Translations under genes and position numbers: made by a program
The notes under the pieces: generated by a model
Told to the model about the DNA's origin: nothing
Database searches by the model: none
The model's input: the letters and a program-made list of their open reading frames with translations, nothing else
Source: Bactrocera neohumeralis
Lineage: Eukaryota > Arthropoda > Insecta > Diptera > Tephritidae
Length of the DNA stretch: 64,000 nucleotides
Direction of reading: 5' to 3'
Assembly (NCBI RefSeq): GCF_024586455.1
Contig: NC_065921.1
Location: 65,225,528 to 65,289,527 of the forward strand
Shown here: positions 1 to 13,672 of the stretch, one piece after another
Numbering within the stretch: the stretch's first letter is position 1
Layout of the letters: each line of letters starts with the position of its first letter

Positions 1-3000
1 TATATATCATGCTCCTTCCAATTCGTTTGCAAATTGTATAAAAGTAATTGTTGTGTGTGTCCTCATCATTACAAAAAAAAAAAGAAAACAACAAATTGTA
101 ACGCCGATATTATGAAAACAGTTTAATAAGTCAGAAACCTATTTTACGACTTTTGCTTGTAATTGCGATAAAAGTTTCAAAAAACATAAATGCATGCAAA
201 AATGTATTAAAACTACACTTAATGGTATTTTTACCGCTTCAAAATTCTACATTTGGTACAAATAATTGATTATGAAGATTTTATAACATATTTTTAACTA
301 ATTTTATTTATTTGAAGATTTTACATAACTGCATGCTAATGTTTTCTACATTTTTGGTTCGAACTTTTGTAAAAAGGTAATATCGCGATAACAAATGTTG
401 AAAATATTTTTAATAAGCTGCTTTAAGCTTACACCTGGTTATATCTTTGTATAAGCAAAGCTTTTCAGGTCGTAAAAGTATATTTTATCAAATTCGTGTT
501 GTGTTTTCAAAACTTGCCGAAATAACTACTATATTTGAACCACATTTGTCAGGTCATACTTGTTTCTACCAATACCTTTTTCCACTTTCATAATAATATA
601 TTTTATTAATAATTATTTGCAATTACACATAGCCATTCGAGCTGGTTTGTTTTGTTTCGGGTGTCATTTTACTATATTTATTTTTGAATTGTTTGTTTTT
701 AATACCCATTTGTTTATTATGTAGATATATGCTATTTATTTTATTAAATTTAAATTATTATAAACAAATTTCTTCGAATTTTTGGTTTGTCCTCTACAAT
801 TAAAATTAAAATTTTTGTTTTAAAATTCGAACAGACTCCTCTTACTCAACAATACAGATTTCTGTTCGACAATCAGAAACTATATTCTGTTCAGTATCTA
901 ACGCAGTAAACAACATGACTGTCAGTTACTAGTAGAAACACACACGAAAAAGCTTATTAATAAAATTAAGGAGACCAGTTGAGGCAAATCATAGAAGAAA
1001 ATAAAAGTACTATATTTTACAATTCAATTAGGTTATGTTTTAATTATGTATATAAATACATATTAAATTAATAAGATTAAATAATAATAAAATAATATTT
1101 AAATGCGACGTGCTTAAAAAAAGCGACGAGTTACAAGTATTTCTTAATTGTAGATCCTTAGTACTCAGTTGATATGACTATGTGCTGATTGATATTTTAT
1201 AATATTTGATTTTCAATTGAAAAATTCATGAAAATGTTTAACAACAACTTGTATGTACGTTTAGTATATAGACATAAAAAATGGAATAGTTTTAAGCACG
1301 TGTTAATAAGTACATAAACTCAATTAATTTAAGCCAAGCAAAACAAACAAACCGAAAAGCAAATGCGAAAAACTATTGTAGACATAAATTTATTGAATTT
1401 AGAAACAAAATTCAAATTCAGAATAGTTTTGAATTGGATAATTTATTTAAAATCTAAGCCATTTAAATTAAAATTCTTTTAAATTTATTTAAACATAATA
1501 AATAATTTTCCTTTAACCTAATTTAAGAGCATTTCATAATAAGGAAAAAAGTGAAGTAAATAAAATCATGTAAGAACAAAATTTGACCAATAAACAAAAC
1601 CAATGATTGATAATTAGTATAATAGTAATTAAAGCATAAAATAAATAATTATTATAAGTTTATTGTACGAAAATAACAAATTATTGAAAAAAAGGAAAAA
1701 TCTTAAAAAATGGAATTAGTTTGAGCGATATTAATAAAAAAATTAAACTGTTGTAAGAACCTGTAAAATATATACATATATTATTGTAAAAGCTTAAATG
1801 ACCCATTCGTATTGCATGTAGCTCATTTAGGCTACGCATATATAAACTATTATAACACTATTAACTGCACTGTGCTAGTCAGAAAACTACAAGCACACAA
1901 TCACTCAGCTGGTAGTATTTTATTGTAATTACACCAGCGCAGAGTTGCTGATTGTGCTAAGGAAAAAAATCTAATTATAAAAAAGTTCCCACTTCAAGCA
2001 CAGTGTAATAATGTGAAATATTAAATTATCTGTTAATATTACACATTACATACCTACAAGTATATAATATAAAATAAAGACGAAACTTATTTCATAAATT
2101 TGCTGTGACCTGCTTTATTTAGTGAGATTTATTGTTTTTAAGCGATAATTGTCCATATTTGATAGGAAATGGAACTGGTTGGTTTGAATAGCATCTTCTT
2201 CTAATGTAAAAAAAATCGTTAAATAATTTGTTTTATTATTATGCACTTGAATCATTAAACGGAAAGCTATTTATTCGCCTAATCACTCTACTCAATCCGA
2301 CGAACTCAATTAGTTCTCTTTTTTCTGCGCTGAAGTCTTTCGGAACTTCAGGCAATCACTTCGTTGTGCAATTAAAATTAACAAAACTCCTCGCCTAGCA
2401 AATAAATCGTTTCTTATAAATGTTTGTTGAACCATAAAAAGTTAAGCTGGCAAAAAAAATAATACAAATATTCAAACATCTTATGCCGACGACAATTCGC
2501 TATAGCCAGTCTCATTTCAAGCTTGAGATGTGATATATTGAAATGAGACATGTTTGCGCTAAATAAGAAACTAACATTAAATAAATAAATATTATTCAGA
2601 GAATTGATATCAACTCAAATTTCTCTACATAATTTTTTTTATTTATTCCGAACGAAATATAAAAAAACCCAAGTCTATACCCAATAATTAAATTTTAAAT
2701 TTATTATAAAATAAACGAATAATGTTTGAAACATAAGCACAGAGTGGTGACCTTGTCTGTTATTGGTTGTTAGCCGCTTATCAGATTTGTTGTTTTCATA
2801 GGGTTGCGCGCCTATTTTTGCCTTAAGTTTGTTCTGTCTGACATTCGTTCAACAAAAATACGCATACACAAACACGTAAACGCATGCAAGTAAGCTTTAC
2901 GTGTGAAGAGCAAGTAAATGCACACTACAGCTGCTGTTGGAGTTCGGCAGAAGAGCAGAATAACCACAAAAGCAGAATAAACAAAATAATAGTGCTCTTT

Positions 3001-3297
3001 AAGTGCCTCCAACCGACGCTATCAAACAGCTGTGCTCCCTACTCGGTGTATATTAGTTAGTTGTTGGCGTTTTTTCACTACACAGTCTTCTGCTATCGAA
3101 TCAAGTCAATCAGTTGGCGTCCAAACATAAAAGCAACCGGTCTATTGGAATATATTTAGAAGACAGAAATATAAATTCAATACACAAGTGAACACGCTTC
3201 CAGCGAGTGAGAGTGTACAAATAATATATTGTTTGCCGATCACGAAAACATTCTACATTTTAAGTTTGGCTGTGTAAATAACTCATATAATTCCATA
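1..3297. other. AT-rich upstream region, no gene seen
   Basis: No exon-like open frame or recognisable repeat was found. The last few hundred bases before the AGBE start are less AT-rich and would hold its promoter and 5' UTR. A TCAGTT near 3110 fits an arthropod initiator, but this is weak evidence. A short open frame on the minus strand at 2812-3012 has no recognisable protein character and was not called. Confidence 0.5.
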
Positions 3298-6200
3298 ATG
3301 GATCCAATGCAGGTTGAAGTGAAAAGTATTGATGAACTTTTTAAATTAGATGGTTATTTAAAGCCATTTGAACGTGAAATACGACGCAGGTGAGTGAAAA
3401 TATAGATGCGCTTGAAAAAATTGTGATAACGAGCGTAATCGCAAAACTATTGCATGCAAGTTGACTGTCAAAGTTCTTAGCAACCACTGATAACTGCATC
3501 CGCATTGTCTGGATTATTCCTAATGTGCATAATTAGTTATTTAATATGTCGTTTAATGGAACGATTGTGTGTTTTAATGCGTTAAAAGTAATTTTGTTCG
3601 GTATAATACAAAACAAATTGTGTGCATAGTTTTGAAAGTCAGGTGAAGGTTAAACTGATGAGCACACACCGGCAAGTTGGCCTCGCTACCCTATGGCGAC
3701 CGTGTGCGTATATAAACCTTTGTGTGTGTATTGATTATAAACAACATTTCTTATCAAAACTTTGTGCAAAAAAATTTCAGCTAAATGCATATTGGTGATT
3801 ATTTATTAGATTAGAAACTTAGAAATAAAATTTTTGCAGTAAAAAATATAGTAATCTTTAATACATGTACATATTAATTCATATTGTGGTTCGCGGTTCG
3901 GTAAAAGGTTGACATTTTGAAATAAGTTTAAATATTTGGTTTAGTGTGTTAAACCTTATCATTTATATTTTTACATGCATACTGCATATAAATTTATTTT
4001 TACATTTAATCAAACCGGCACAACGTAAGAGTTCTTTTATTAGCAATTTAATTGCCAAGGTCAACAACGTCACTTGCGCCAAATTGCCACACGCCATGTA
4101 GCAAAAATATAATCCCAGTATAACAAGTAAGGATCCCCCTCACATCATAAATTTTTTTAATTTTTGGTAAAATTTTTTTAATTAAACATTGTGCTTTGTG
4201 GGGTTAGATGTAGTTGTGCCAGCAAAAATATAGCATCATTAAATAACGTTTCGACTTGACATGACAGAAATTTGAAAAAATATAATTTTAAAAGCTCCTT
4301 GCGGTGACCACCACTAATCCTTGGAGATTCATTTAAGTTAAATCAGACAAAAAAAATCGGTTTATTAATAGATAATGTAAAGCCTTATCGATTTTTTTAT
4401 TAAATTAAAAAGATGGTGGGATCAATAGAATTTTTTTTTTTCATATTTTCAGAAAAAACAACAGCCGATTGCTTATAAAAAATAGAAGTTAAGAAATCAT
4501 TCGATCAGGCACTAGTTTTTAATGTTCTCAGTCTTTTTTACTTTATTCAGAGAATATTTCTTAGATATTATATTTAAAGAAAATGTAAAAAAAAAAAATT
4601 TTTGAAAGTTCTAAATAATACTCCTAACCCATTGTTTAGGTTAAAATTATTTTTTTTTTTATGAAAGCGAACAAGTTCTATAAAAACAAAATAATAATTA
4701 AAATAAAAAAAACATTATCCATAAAAAAAAAAATTAATATTAAAGTCAACGCCGAAGTTCTTCATTTCTAAATATAATCCCTAAAATAGTTTCTTGACAT
4801 ATAAATATGTGTGTATGTGTGGATGGATGTATACATAACTGTACGCATTATGCAAGCTTTTATGAAGTCACATATCGACTGTGCGAGTATATAATATATA
4901 GACATGTTAATAAATATAAAAATTTGTTTTCCGTATATTTATTTCCTCGTGATGCAGAATTGCAAAATTTATTATTAGCCGTCTATAAGGTGTTTTTTTT
5001 TTGCTTTTTAGTTTAAATTTGTTTGCTATGTATGCATTTTTTTAATGAATCCTGTAGCGATTTTCTGTTCTTTTCTTTTCTGTGTTTTCAGGAAGAAAAT
5101 ATAGTTAAAAACAATATTTTAACTGCAAGAACAAAAGTGTAAATAATATGTATGATAATACAACCAGTCCTGCAATCCGTTTAAAACAAACTTGTCAGTC
5201 TCATTCTAATACATTACAGAAGAATCCTTCTAGTGTTATTAAATTTTTTATGTAATCGAGAATGTGAACAAAAATTGTTTTGTTGTTATGTTTTGTAGCT
5301 GTACGTCTTAGTTAAAAAAAAGTAGCTGATTATTCATATACTTCTTCTTCTATGTTGTTGTTGTTGTTTTAAACGGAAATCTAATCCCCGTTGGGATGGT
5401 AAATGTCATTTGTGTTGTCGTCGATGTCATCTAACGGTAGGCCCAAGAAACGTGCTGTTTCGAAGGGGTCGGATCAAAGGGAGAAGGGTGTTAGATGGGT
5501 AGGGTTTGTAGGGCATGCAAAGAGGTGGTCAGTGTAAAGAGGACTCGTTGCATGCAGGACATATGTACATTGGGTATGTCAGGGTCTATTCTGGATAAGT
5601 AGGAGTTTAACCTGCTACAGTATCCAGAACGAAGTTGCGCAAGGGTCACACGCGTTTCTCGCGGCAGCTGGAGCTCTTCGTCTGCGATGGGTGGTGGTTT
5701 GACTCCAAGAACGCCATTCACGGGAAGGGAGTCGGTGAAGGTGTTGATGGCTCCGCTGTGAATGGCGGACAGTACCTGTCGAAAGTTAGTTGCGTCCGAA
5801 GTCCGGTCGGCGTACTGTACGACGTCGTCGACGTAATCCAGGAATGACCTTTTGATGCTCCTAGGAGGCGGTTCCGCTCCAAGCAGATGACTGCAGGGAT
5901 GATTTCTGCGAAAGCATCCCAGCAGGAACTGCTTGGAGAGGAGTTCATTATGCTCCTTAACTGGGTGCATAAGCGTCTCACTGTGGAGGTGTTCAATGGG
6001 AGACATCAAAAGACATCCTGTAGTGGTCCGGAGTGCAGTGTTTTGACAGGTCTGTAGTTTCCTCATCTGCGTACCACTATATCCAGGCGACCATATGGGG
6101 GCTGCGTAATTGAGGACCGGCCGGCCGATTGCCTTGTATGTTGCCAACAACGTTTCTTTGTCTTTTCCCCATGTGCTGCCGGCTAGCGACTTGAGGATTT

Positions 6201-9200
6201 TGTTGCGGCTCTGTACTTTGGCGATAATCGCGGTCGTATGAGGAGAGAAGGAGCATATACTGTCGAATGTTACACCTAAAATCTTAGGATTGTTGACAGT
6301 CGGAATTTTGACGCCGTCGACTGCAATTGTATAAAAGATTGTGCCTTCCCCATTCAGCTTCGCAGTACTAGTTATTTTCTCAAGGAGTAGATTGAAGAAG
6401 TCGCCTTGTCTAAAATCTCGTTTGGTTTTTAACGGCTCGGAGATGTCCTTCCCGATCCTGTCAGTCTAATAATGGGTGAATTACTCGCAATACTGGCCTG
6501 GAGCGAAGGACAAGTGACTTGCCGAATATAATTGGGAGTAATAGGTACGACATATGTATGTCGAATGGTAGAAATAATAAATATTGCATAAGTTCTACTA
6601 GGGGGGCTAATTCAAAGACCGTCACTGTTTCTAACCCTCATTACCTCTACTCTACCAGGCGCGCATAACAACCGCCATAATTGGTTGAAATGTCAGTTTC
6701 CCAACACTAACTCGCAAACATTGTATACTTTTTGGCATCACATGTAAGTATTCTGGGAGTACTACCCTGCGCTATACTCCAGCTAATATCTACTTCGATT
6801 CCTGCGCGCTTAGTGCAATCGTGTGTTCGGTGCACTGAACAAAACTGGCGCACTGGCAAACCAAAAACAACAAACAACATCCTACATTACTTGCTTTGAC
6901 CCTTTCTGTAGCAGATTAAACTCCTACTTATTCACAATCGACGCCGACACATTGAACATATGTATGTACATATGTCCAGCGCGCAACGAGTCCCCGTATG
7001 ACACTAATCACCTCTTTGCATGCCCAGCTAATCTTATGGTCCGACGCCGTCGAAATAGCACGTTTCCTGGGCCTTCCGTGAGGAGACCTCGATGACAATT
7101 TGACCTTACCATCCTAACATTACTGCGAGGAAGAGAATTTGAATGAGCATAATTATTCTCGCCAAATATTTTATTATTTATTATTACTGAATTTTTTACT
7201 ATTGCACAAATATTTTCAAAATAAAATTTTTTCATTCCATAGACATGGCGTGCTTAAGGAGTGGATCGGCAAAATCGACCAGCTCGAAGGGGGCATGGAT
7301 ACATTCTCACAGGGTTACAAATATTACGGATTACATTTCCAACCCGACAACTCTGTGATTGCACGCGAATGGGCGCCTGGTGCACAGCAAGTTTATCTCA
7401 CCGGTGATTTTAGTAAGTAGCCAATGTTCAATCTTTCCATATAGAAGTCATTTTTATCATGTTCAAATTTTACAACTTCACACAGATAACTGGCAATGGG
7501 AGGCGACACCTTTTAAGAAGCTCGATTTCGGCAAATGGGAATTACATTTGCCCGCCAATGCCGATGGCAGCGCGCCCATCAAACATCTCAGCGAGGTGAA
7601 GGTGATAATACGCAATCAGGCTGGTCATCTGTTGGATCGTCTCTCACCGTGGGCCACATATGTGCGTCAACCACCAAAGGAGGCCAATCAGGGTGTAAAC
7701 TATAAGCAGTATGTGTGGAATCCACCACCAACTGAACGCTACCTCTGCAAGCACCCACGTCCGAAGCGTCCCAAATCGTTGCGCATATATGAATGCCATG
7801 TGGGTATTGCCTCGCAGGAGCCACGTGTTGGTTCATATCAGAATTTCGCCGATAATATAATACCGCGCATCAAGCGTCAAGGTTACAATGCCATACAGGT
7901 TATGGCCATTATGGAGCACGCTTACTATGCCAGTTTTGGCTACCAGGTGACCAGTTTCTTTGCCGCCTCCAGTCGTTATGGCACGCCCGAAGAGTTGAAA
8001 CGCATGATCGATGTAGCGCATGAACATGGCTTGTATGTGTTATTGGATGTGGTGCATTCGCATGCGAGTAAGAATGTGCAGGATGGTTTGAATCAATTTG
8101 ACGGCACCAATTCATGTTATTTCCATGATGGAGCGCGTGGAGAACATTCACTATGGGATAGTCGACTCTTCAATTATGTAGAATATGAGGTGTTGCGCTT
8201 TTTGCTTTCAAATTTGCGTTGGTGGCACGATGAATACTACTTCGATGGCTATCGGTAAGTTGTGAAAGAGTTGTGAAAATATATGTTTTCGCGATTTATT
8301 ACCATTTTTGACCTGCCTCTTCAGGTTTGATGGCGTCACTTCCATGTTGTATCATTCACGCGGCATTGGTGAAGGTTTCAGCGGTGATTACAACGAATAT
8401 TTTGGTCTAAATGTTGATACGGACGCATTGAACTATCTCGGTTTAGCCAATTACATGTTGCATACACAAAATCCAGAAGTCGTCACTATCGCAGAAGTAA
8501 AATATTTCACATATAATTTTGATTATTTTGAGTTTAATAACATATTTTTTCACCCGCAACATGGCAGGATGTATCAGGAATGCCCACACTCTGCCGTCCA
8601 GTCGACGAGGGCGGTATTGGTTTCGATTATCGTCTTGCCATGGCCATACCAGACAAATGGATTGAGTTGCTGAAAGAGTTTACAGACGACGCCTGGAATA
8701 TTGGTAACATCGTGCACACGTTGACAAATCGCCGTTGGAAGGAGAATACTGTCGCCTATGCTGAATCTCATGACCAAGCCTTGGTCGGTGATAAAACGAT
8801 CGCCTTTTGGTTAATGGATAAAGAAATGTACACACACATGTCTACACTCTCTGAGCCGTCGTTGATTATCGATCGCGGCCTTGCGTTGCATAAAATGATA
8901 CGTTTGATCACACATGCACTTGGAGGTGAGGCGTACCTCAATTTTATGGGCAACGAATTCGGCCATCCCGAATGGTTGGATTTCCCACGTGTGGGCAATA
9001 ACGATTCCTATCATTATGCGCGTCGTCAGTGGAATTTGGTTGATGATGCATTATTAAAGTACAAATTTTTGAATGAATTTGATCGTGCGATGAATGAGCT
9101 GGAAGAGCGCTACGGCTGGTTACATTCAGATCCGGCATATGTCAGCTGGAAGCATGAAGGCGATAAAGTGATTGCTTTTGAACGCGCCGGCTTAGTGTTT

Positions 9201-9867
9201 GTGTTCAATTTCCACCCCACGCAAAGTTTTACTGGCTATCGTGTTGGCACCAACTGGGCAGGCACTTATCAGGCGGTGTTAAGTTCGGATGATGAACTCT
9301 TTGGCGGCCAAAATCGTATTGATAAGAATTGCAAGCATTTAACACGAGCCGAAGGTTATGCAGGACGCCAGAACTTCTTTGAGGTAAGTGAACGGTAGTT
9401 AGCACTTAAGGTAGGAATGTTTGCAGGGCTTGAAAGTGATAAAGCGTTAGCATAGTATAATAAAATAAATTAAAGAAATACTATGAAACAAGAAATAATA
9501 TTAATTTTTAAAATCTGAAATAGTAATTGATATACTATAATTTAAATAAGAGAAGACAGCATGATGAAACTAAAAACGGTGCGATGAAAAAATAAATAAA
9601 TATATTAATTCAAAATAATAAAAAAAAGTATTTTAAAATAAAAAATGAAAAAATAACAAAATAAAACAAATAAATGTACGAATTTTAAATTAAGAAAAAA
9701 ATTTAAATTAATAGATACATAAAACAAAAATAAGGATTACAAATAATATCTAAAAATTAATATTAATGGAAATAATTAAGTAAACTCACCCATATTTCTA
9801 ATGTCTTGCATTTCAGGTTTATACACCCTCACGCACAGCTGTGGTTTATGCGCATGTAAGTGACTAG
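3298..9867 (+). CDS. AGBE: 1,4-alpha-glucan branching enzyme (glycogen branching enzyme)
   Basis: Cytosolic glycogen synthesis enzyme: cuts an alpha-1,4 glucan and rejoins the piece by an alpha-1,6 bond. Six exons: 3298-3389, 7243-7412, 7486-8254, 8325-8496, 8568-9383 and 9817-9867. All joins are GT-AG and keep one frame of 689 aa, about the size of animal branching enzymes. A CBM48 module (GDFNNWQW, about residues 60-100) precedes a GH13 catalytic barrel. Region I is DVVHSH; the nucleophile Asp (about 346) lies in RFDG; the acid/base Glu (about 401) lies in TIAED and sits exactly at the exon 4/5 border; SHDQ (H469, D470) is region IV. The ATG at 3298 opens a 92-nt first exon ending in an excellent GTGAGT donor, and the phase matches exon 2. 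Intron 1 is 3.85 kb and contains LINE remnants; the other introns are 70-433 bp. The gene is convergent with the serine palmitoyltransferase gene. Identification is firm; the least certain part is the assignment of exon 1. Confidence 0.96.
3390..5339 (+). other. AGBE intron 1, first half
   Basis: Intronic AT-rich DNA with no exon, RNA gene or repeat recognised by eye. A 69-codon open frame at 4807-5016 (+) has no recognisable features and looks random. Confidence 0.4.
5340..6470 (-). mobile_element. jockey-like LINE, 5'-truncated 3' end
   Basis: On the minus strand the frame (with breaks near 6150) reads as the C-terminal part of a non-LTR reverse transcriptase protein. It shows KILGVTFD, then KVQSRNKILKSLAGSTWG, NYAAPIWSP, and the C-terminal RSGYCSRLNSYL. 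This is the region after the RT palm in the jockey clade. The 3' UTR runs left to a (CAA)n tail, seen as TTG repeats at about 5355-5368. Endonuclease and palm are missing (5' truncation, usual for LINEs), and the frame is disrupted. It lies in AGBE intron 1, antisense to the gene. Confidence 0.8.
6880..7135 (+). mobile_element. jockey-like LINE tail, same family, opposite orientation
   Basis: The plus strand encodes SRLNSYLFTIDADTLN followed by the Cys/His-rich tail (CPAR..SPYDTNHLFACPAN). This matches the C-terminus of the minus-strand LINE at 5340-6470. Only the last part of the protein and some 3' UTR remain. It sits about 110 bp before AGBE exon 2 and in the sense direction of the host gene. 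Confidence 0.75.
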
Positions 9868-10031
9868 ACAACAACGGCAAAAAGGCTGTCTAAAGTTGGA
9901 GCGCTATACTCATATTAGTAGTTGTAAAAATTTACAATTTGTTTTAGAAAAAAATGTACAATAAGTGAAAGTGAACAAAATTTTTCTATTAAAAATAGAG
10001 CTTATGAAATGAATGTGTTTTTCTAAAAGAA

Positions 10032-10037
10032 AATAAA
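10032..10037 (+). terminator. candidate polyadenylation signal of AGBE
   Basis: AATAAA about 165 bp after the AGBE stop, in a T-rich context. The assignment is positional only; several other AATAAA motifs lie nearby. Confidence 0.4.
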
Positions 10038-10706
10038 AAATTTCTATCATATACCATATTTTTTTAAATAAATTTTATATTTATTGAGTTTTTATATGTG
10101 CTTAAGGGTTAAACTCGGAAAAATTATATGCTTTAAACATCACTTTATATTAAGTTTTGAACGCGTTGCAATTGAATAGAAAACTCTGTATACATATATA
10201 AATATATTATTTTAAATTATAAGTTTTATTATTTTAAAGTTTAATACATTTTCGTTTTAGCTTTGGTTTTAACATACGATTTTTTCGTACGAACATTCAA
10301 AGAAAGTGAAATTACAAGCCTTAGCATGGAATGTGCATGTATGACCTTATATAATATAATAGGAAACTAGGAAAAGTGTAATATGTATGCAAAAATATTA
10401 TTATTTAATCAATTTTATTATATTTATATTTTTTGTTGAAATGTAAACAAATAGTGCTCGGAAATTGTGTGCATGCACATTCCAATATTCAGCTACAAGA
10501 AGTATTCAATAGAATACTACCCCTACTTAATGAAGCGTGGCTTAGTACATTAAATATTTGTTCTTTTTGAAAATTAACCTCACTTTTACTATGTCATAGC
10601 AGCAGTTAACATAAAACTATAACGTAATGCTTTTATGGTGTTGAAATAAGCTATCAGCCTATACTATCTACTAATTTTGAAATAGTCATAATTAATGGCG
10701 TGTGAT

Positions 10707-12452
10707 TTACAACACTTCGTTGGAAACACTTTCGATAACATCGAAAGCATGCTTGATATCTGCGTCAGTGAGTAAGCGATTCACCGTTATACGTATGCTT
10801 TGACGTATAGCATGTTTCTCCAAATTATTCAAATAACGCGCCTCAATAACAGCAACACCATTTGCAATGCACTAGAAATATATTTCAATGTATAAACAAT
10901 TGAAAACGTTAATTTCATATAGGAATTACCTTATTGGCTATTTGAATGAGCAATTCCCGTTCCTCATCTGCATTTTCGCGTTCCTCCGCTATATATAAGT
11001 GTTTGATGGGCGAAAGTTCGTTGGCACGCAACTTCAACTTTGAAAATTTACCAAATATCATTTGCACTTTTCGCGAAATTTCCTGCAGTTGCGTAAACAT
11101 TTGCGGTTCGGTTTCGAAACGATCAAGTGCAGAGATGGCTGCTTGTGTCAATAGTGGTGGCAGTGATGCAGAGAAGCAATAACCCAAACCCGACAGACGT
11201 TGATGCTCGACGATAAAGTGCGAACCGACACAGAAACCGCCGATGGTAGCTAGAGAATTTTCCATACCTGCCATAATGAGATCAACCTCAATCAGCTGTT
11301 AATAAAAATGTTTAGTAAACCATTAAAATATAATATATGCAATTTATGTTAAAAAATATACTTACGTCGACATTAAAGTGCTCGGTGAGACCATGGCCGG
11401 TTTTACCAAGTGTGCCAAAGGAAATGCTCTCATCCAGAAACAAACGCAATTTATACTTAGCACGTAGCGCTACAAGTTCGGGTAAAGGACATATTTCGCC
11501 AGTATTCATGTAAATACCTTCGGCCAAAAGAAAACGACGGGTCTTGGCTGCCTTCTTTGGATTCTATTTGTATAAAAATAAACTATTGGTAATTACACTT
11601 TTCAATGCATACACATACTCATTTTATAAACACACCTTTGCATCTCGTTCTTGTTGCTCAATAAGTAGACGCTCCAAATCGGCCATATTATTGTGTTTGT
11701 AGTAATAAATAGTGCTTCGTGAAGCATCCAAACCTTTTTGGATGGCAAAATTAACCATCTCATCACTTAAGAATTCATAAATAAAAAAAATTATACTAAC
11801 TCTGATGTTCAATTTTAAAATTTTTACTTACGCAAATATGACATCGCCTCGTTTTGCATATGCTGGTATAGCACTTGCTATGGTAGAGAATCCATAAGAG
11901 TATACCACTGATTCCTCCATACCCGTAAATTTTGCTAAACGTTCTTCCAGATCCAAATGTACATCCATTGTACCGTAGAAACCACGGGGTCCGCAAGAAC
12001 CAACACCGTATTTCTTCAATGTATTGCAAGCATCCTCCAATATTTTGTCATCTTCTAATAAACCCAAATAGTTGTGCGTTGCTAAATTTAAGCACTCATG
12101 TCCGTCAACTACCACACGCTTGCCTACTTTCGATTGGACTAAACGTGTTTGCAGCAATGGATGATTGGGATCGGTTTCAGCTATGAGTGGTTCCGGTTCA
12201 TATTTGGAAATAATTTCTTCTTCCTCTACTTTTGTGTACCGTTTACCACGCCCATTACGCTTAAAAAGTAACAACCATATTACCGACAGCAGCAAAAAAG
12301 CTTCCAATACAATCACATATAATGGGGTCTGGAATTAGCAAAATAAGAATATAATTTGATCAACATGGTCTATTTGATTTCAATATGACAATTTTACTCA
12401 CATTTTCAAATATGCGCTCGATTTCGTTAAATAAATAAGGAATTGCGACCAT
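10707..12452 (-). CDS. Spt-I: serine palmitoyltransferase subunit 1 (SPTLC1 orthologue)
   Basis: Non-catalytic partner in the ER-membrane complex that condenses serine with palmitoyl-CoA, the first step of sphingolipid synthesis. Exons on the minus strand: 12402-12452, 11832-12328, 11636-11765, 11366-11563, 10930-11295, 10707-10871. Together they give 468 aa in one frame, about the normal length. A hydrophobic anchor (VIVLEAFLLLSVIWLLLF) lies at about residues 22-39. The aminotransferase I/II fold follows (THNYLGL, then GSCGPRGFYG). C129 in GSCGPRG corresponds to the human Cys altered in hereditary sensory neuropathy. At MAGMENSLATIGG an Asn (about N305) stands where the catalytic SPTLC2 subunit has its PLP lysine. 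That separates this from the SPTLC2 (lace) gene. The start lies in a 51-nt exon with a GTGAGT donor. Confidence 0.95.
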
Positions 12453-13082
12453 GCTGCTGATCCTATGAAATACTTTAATTAAGTAAAATAAGCAAAAAAT
12501 CAAGTAATATAAACGCGAACAATCGATGTGATTAGTTCATGTTAGTAAAGAATCCACATATGCGTCATGCAAACCCTTTCGTCATTCGTGATTGCACTAC
12601 ATTCCATTTAATTCGCATATGAAGTGATAAGATTATTTTTTTATTACTTTTTAAAACAATATTTATAATAGAAACTTGATACTATTTTGGAAAATCACGT
12701 TAGATTTTTTAACCGTATCTAAATTTTTCTTAAACTTCTATATTTCAAATGTTTTATATTGCTAATAAAATGTACCTGTTCAATTTTTATCAATCACAAT
12801 TTATTTATTTTAGTATGAAAATTTTTTTGATATGAACGTGCAGGTAAAAAACCCGCTTTTCAAGGTGAAATGTCAAATTCTATTTGACTACACCTTTCAA
12901 GTGTTGCCTTATTTCTATACAGCAGAATTTCCCTTTTGTATTGTTTACATTTAAAAATATTCGTAAATACAGAATTCAAAGGGATGGTCTTTGGCATTTT
13001 TCGTATTCTTTTACTTGTACAAGTATAACACTCCATTGAAAGACTGATTTTTTGTCGCTGATAATTGGAATAATAATAAATA
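12453..13082. other. upstream of Spt-I, no gene seen
   Basis: Should hold the Spt-I promoter and 5' UTR. AT-rich, no coding frame or recognisable repeat until the interspersed element starting near 13083. Confidence 0.4.
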
Positions 13083-13672
13083 AAAACAAGAAAAAACGTT
13101 TACTTCGGCTGCACCGAAGCTAATATGCCTTTCACAGGTGCATTTCTTTTAGTAACTATGTGTCCAGTTTGTATGGAAGCTATGTGCTATAGTAATCCGA
13201 TCTGAACAATTTTGTCGTTATTACCTTAAGCAGTAATTCATGTAAAATTTCGTGAAGATACCACGGCAAATGTTTTCCATACAAGCCCTTGATTCCGATC
13301 GTTCGGTTTGTATACCAACTATATACTATAGTGAGCCGATCTGAACAATTTCTTCCAAAAATACATTATTTCTATGAACAACAACCCATACCAAATTTCG
13401 TGAAGAAATATCGTCAAATGTGAAAGTTTTCCATACAAGAACTTGATTCCGATCGTTCAGTTTGTATAACAGCTATAGTTATAGTGGTCCGATATCGGCG
13501 GTTCTGACAAATGAACAGCTCCTTGAAGAGAAAATGACGTTAACAAAATTTTAAAACGATATCTTAAAAACTGAGGGACTGGTTCGTATATACATATGTA
13601 CATATACTATGTATACAGACAGACAAAACTTCGTGACAAACTTAATATACCCTGTTCAGGGGATAATAAATA
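13083..13672 (+). mobile_element. hairpin-ended interspersed element, family A, copy 1
   Basis: Begins CAAGAAAAAACGTT, then the hairpin CTTCGGCTGCACCGAAG, and ends near ATACCCTGTTCAGGG. The body repeats the phrase 'TTTGTATGGAAGCTAT..ATAGTAATCCGATCTGAACAA' in degenerate form several times. Related copies lie at 23637-23925 (+), 38957-39690 (-) and 57455-57800 (-). It has no coding capacity. The architecture resembles small non-autonomous Helentron/DINE-1-like elements of flies, but I could not assign a family name. Confidence 0.65.

Noticed and set aside
7359..8258. 299-codon frame starting before AGBE exon 3
   Set aside because: It reads through intron 2; the spliced model with GDFNNWQW across the junction is clearly correct.
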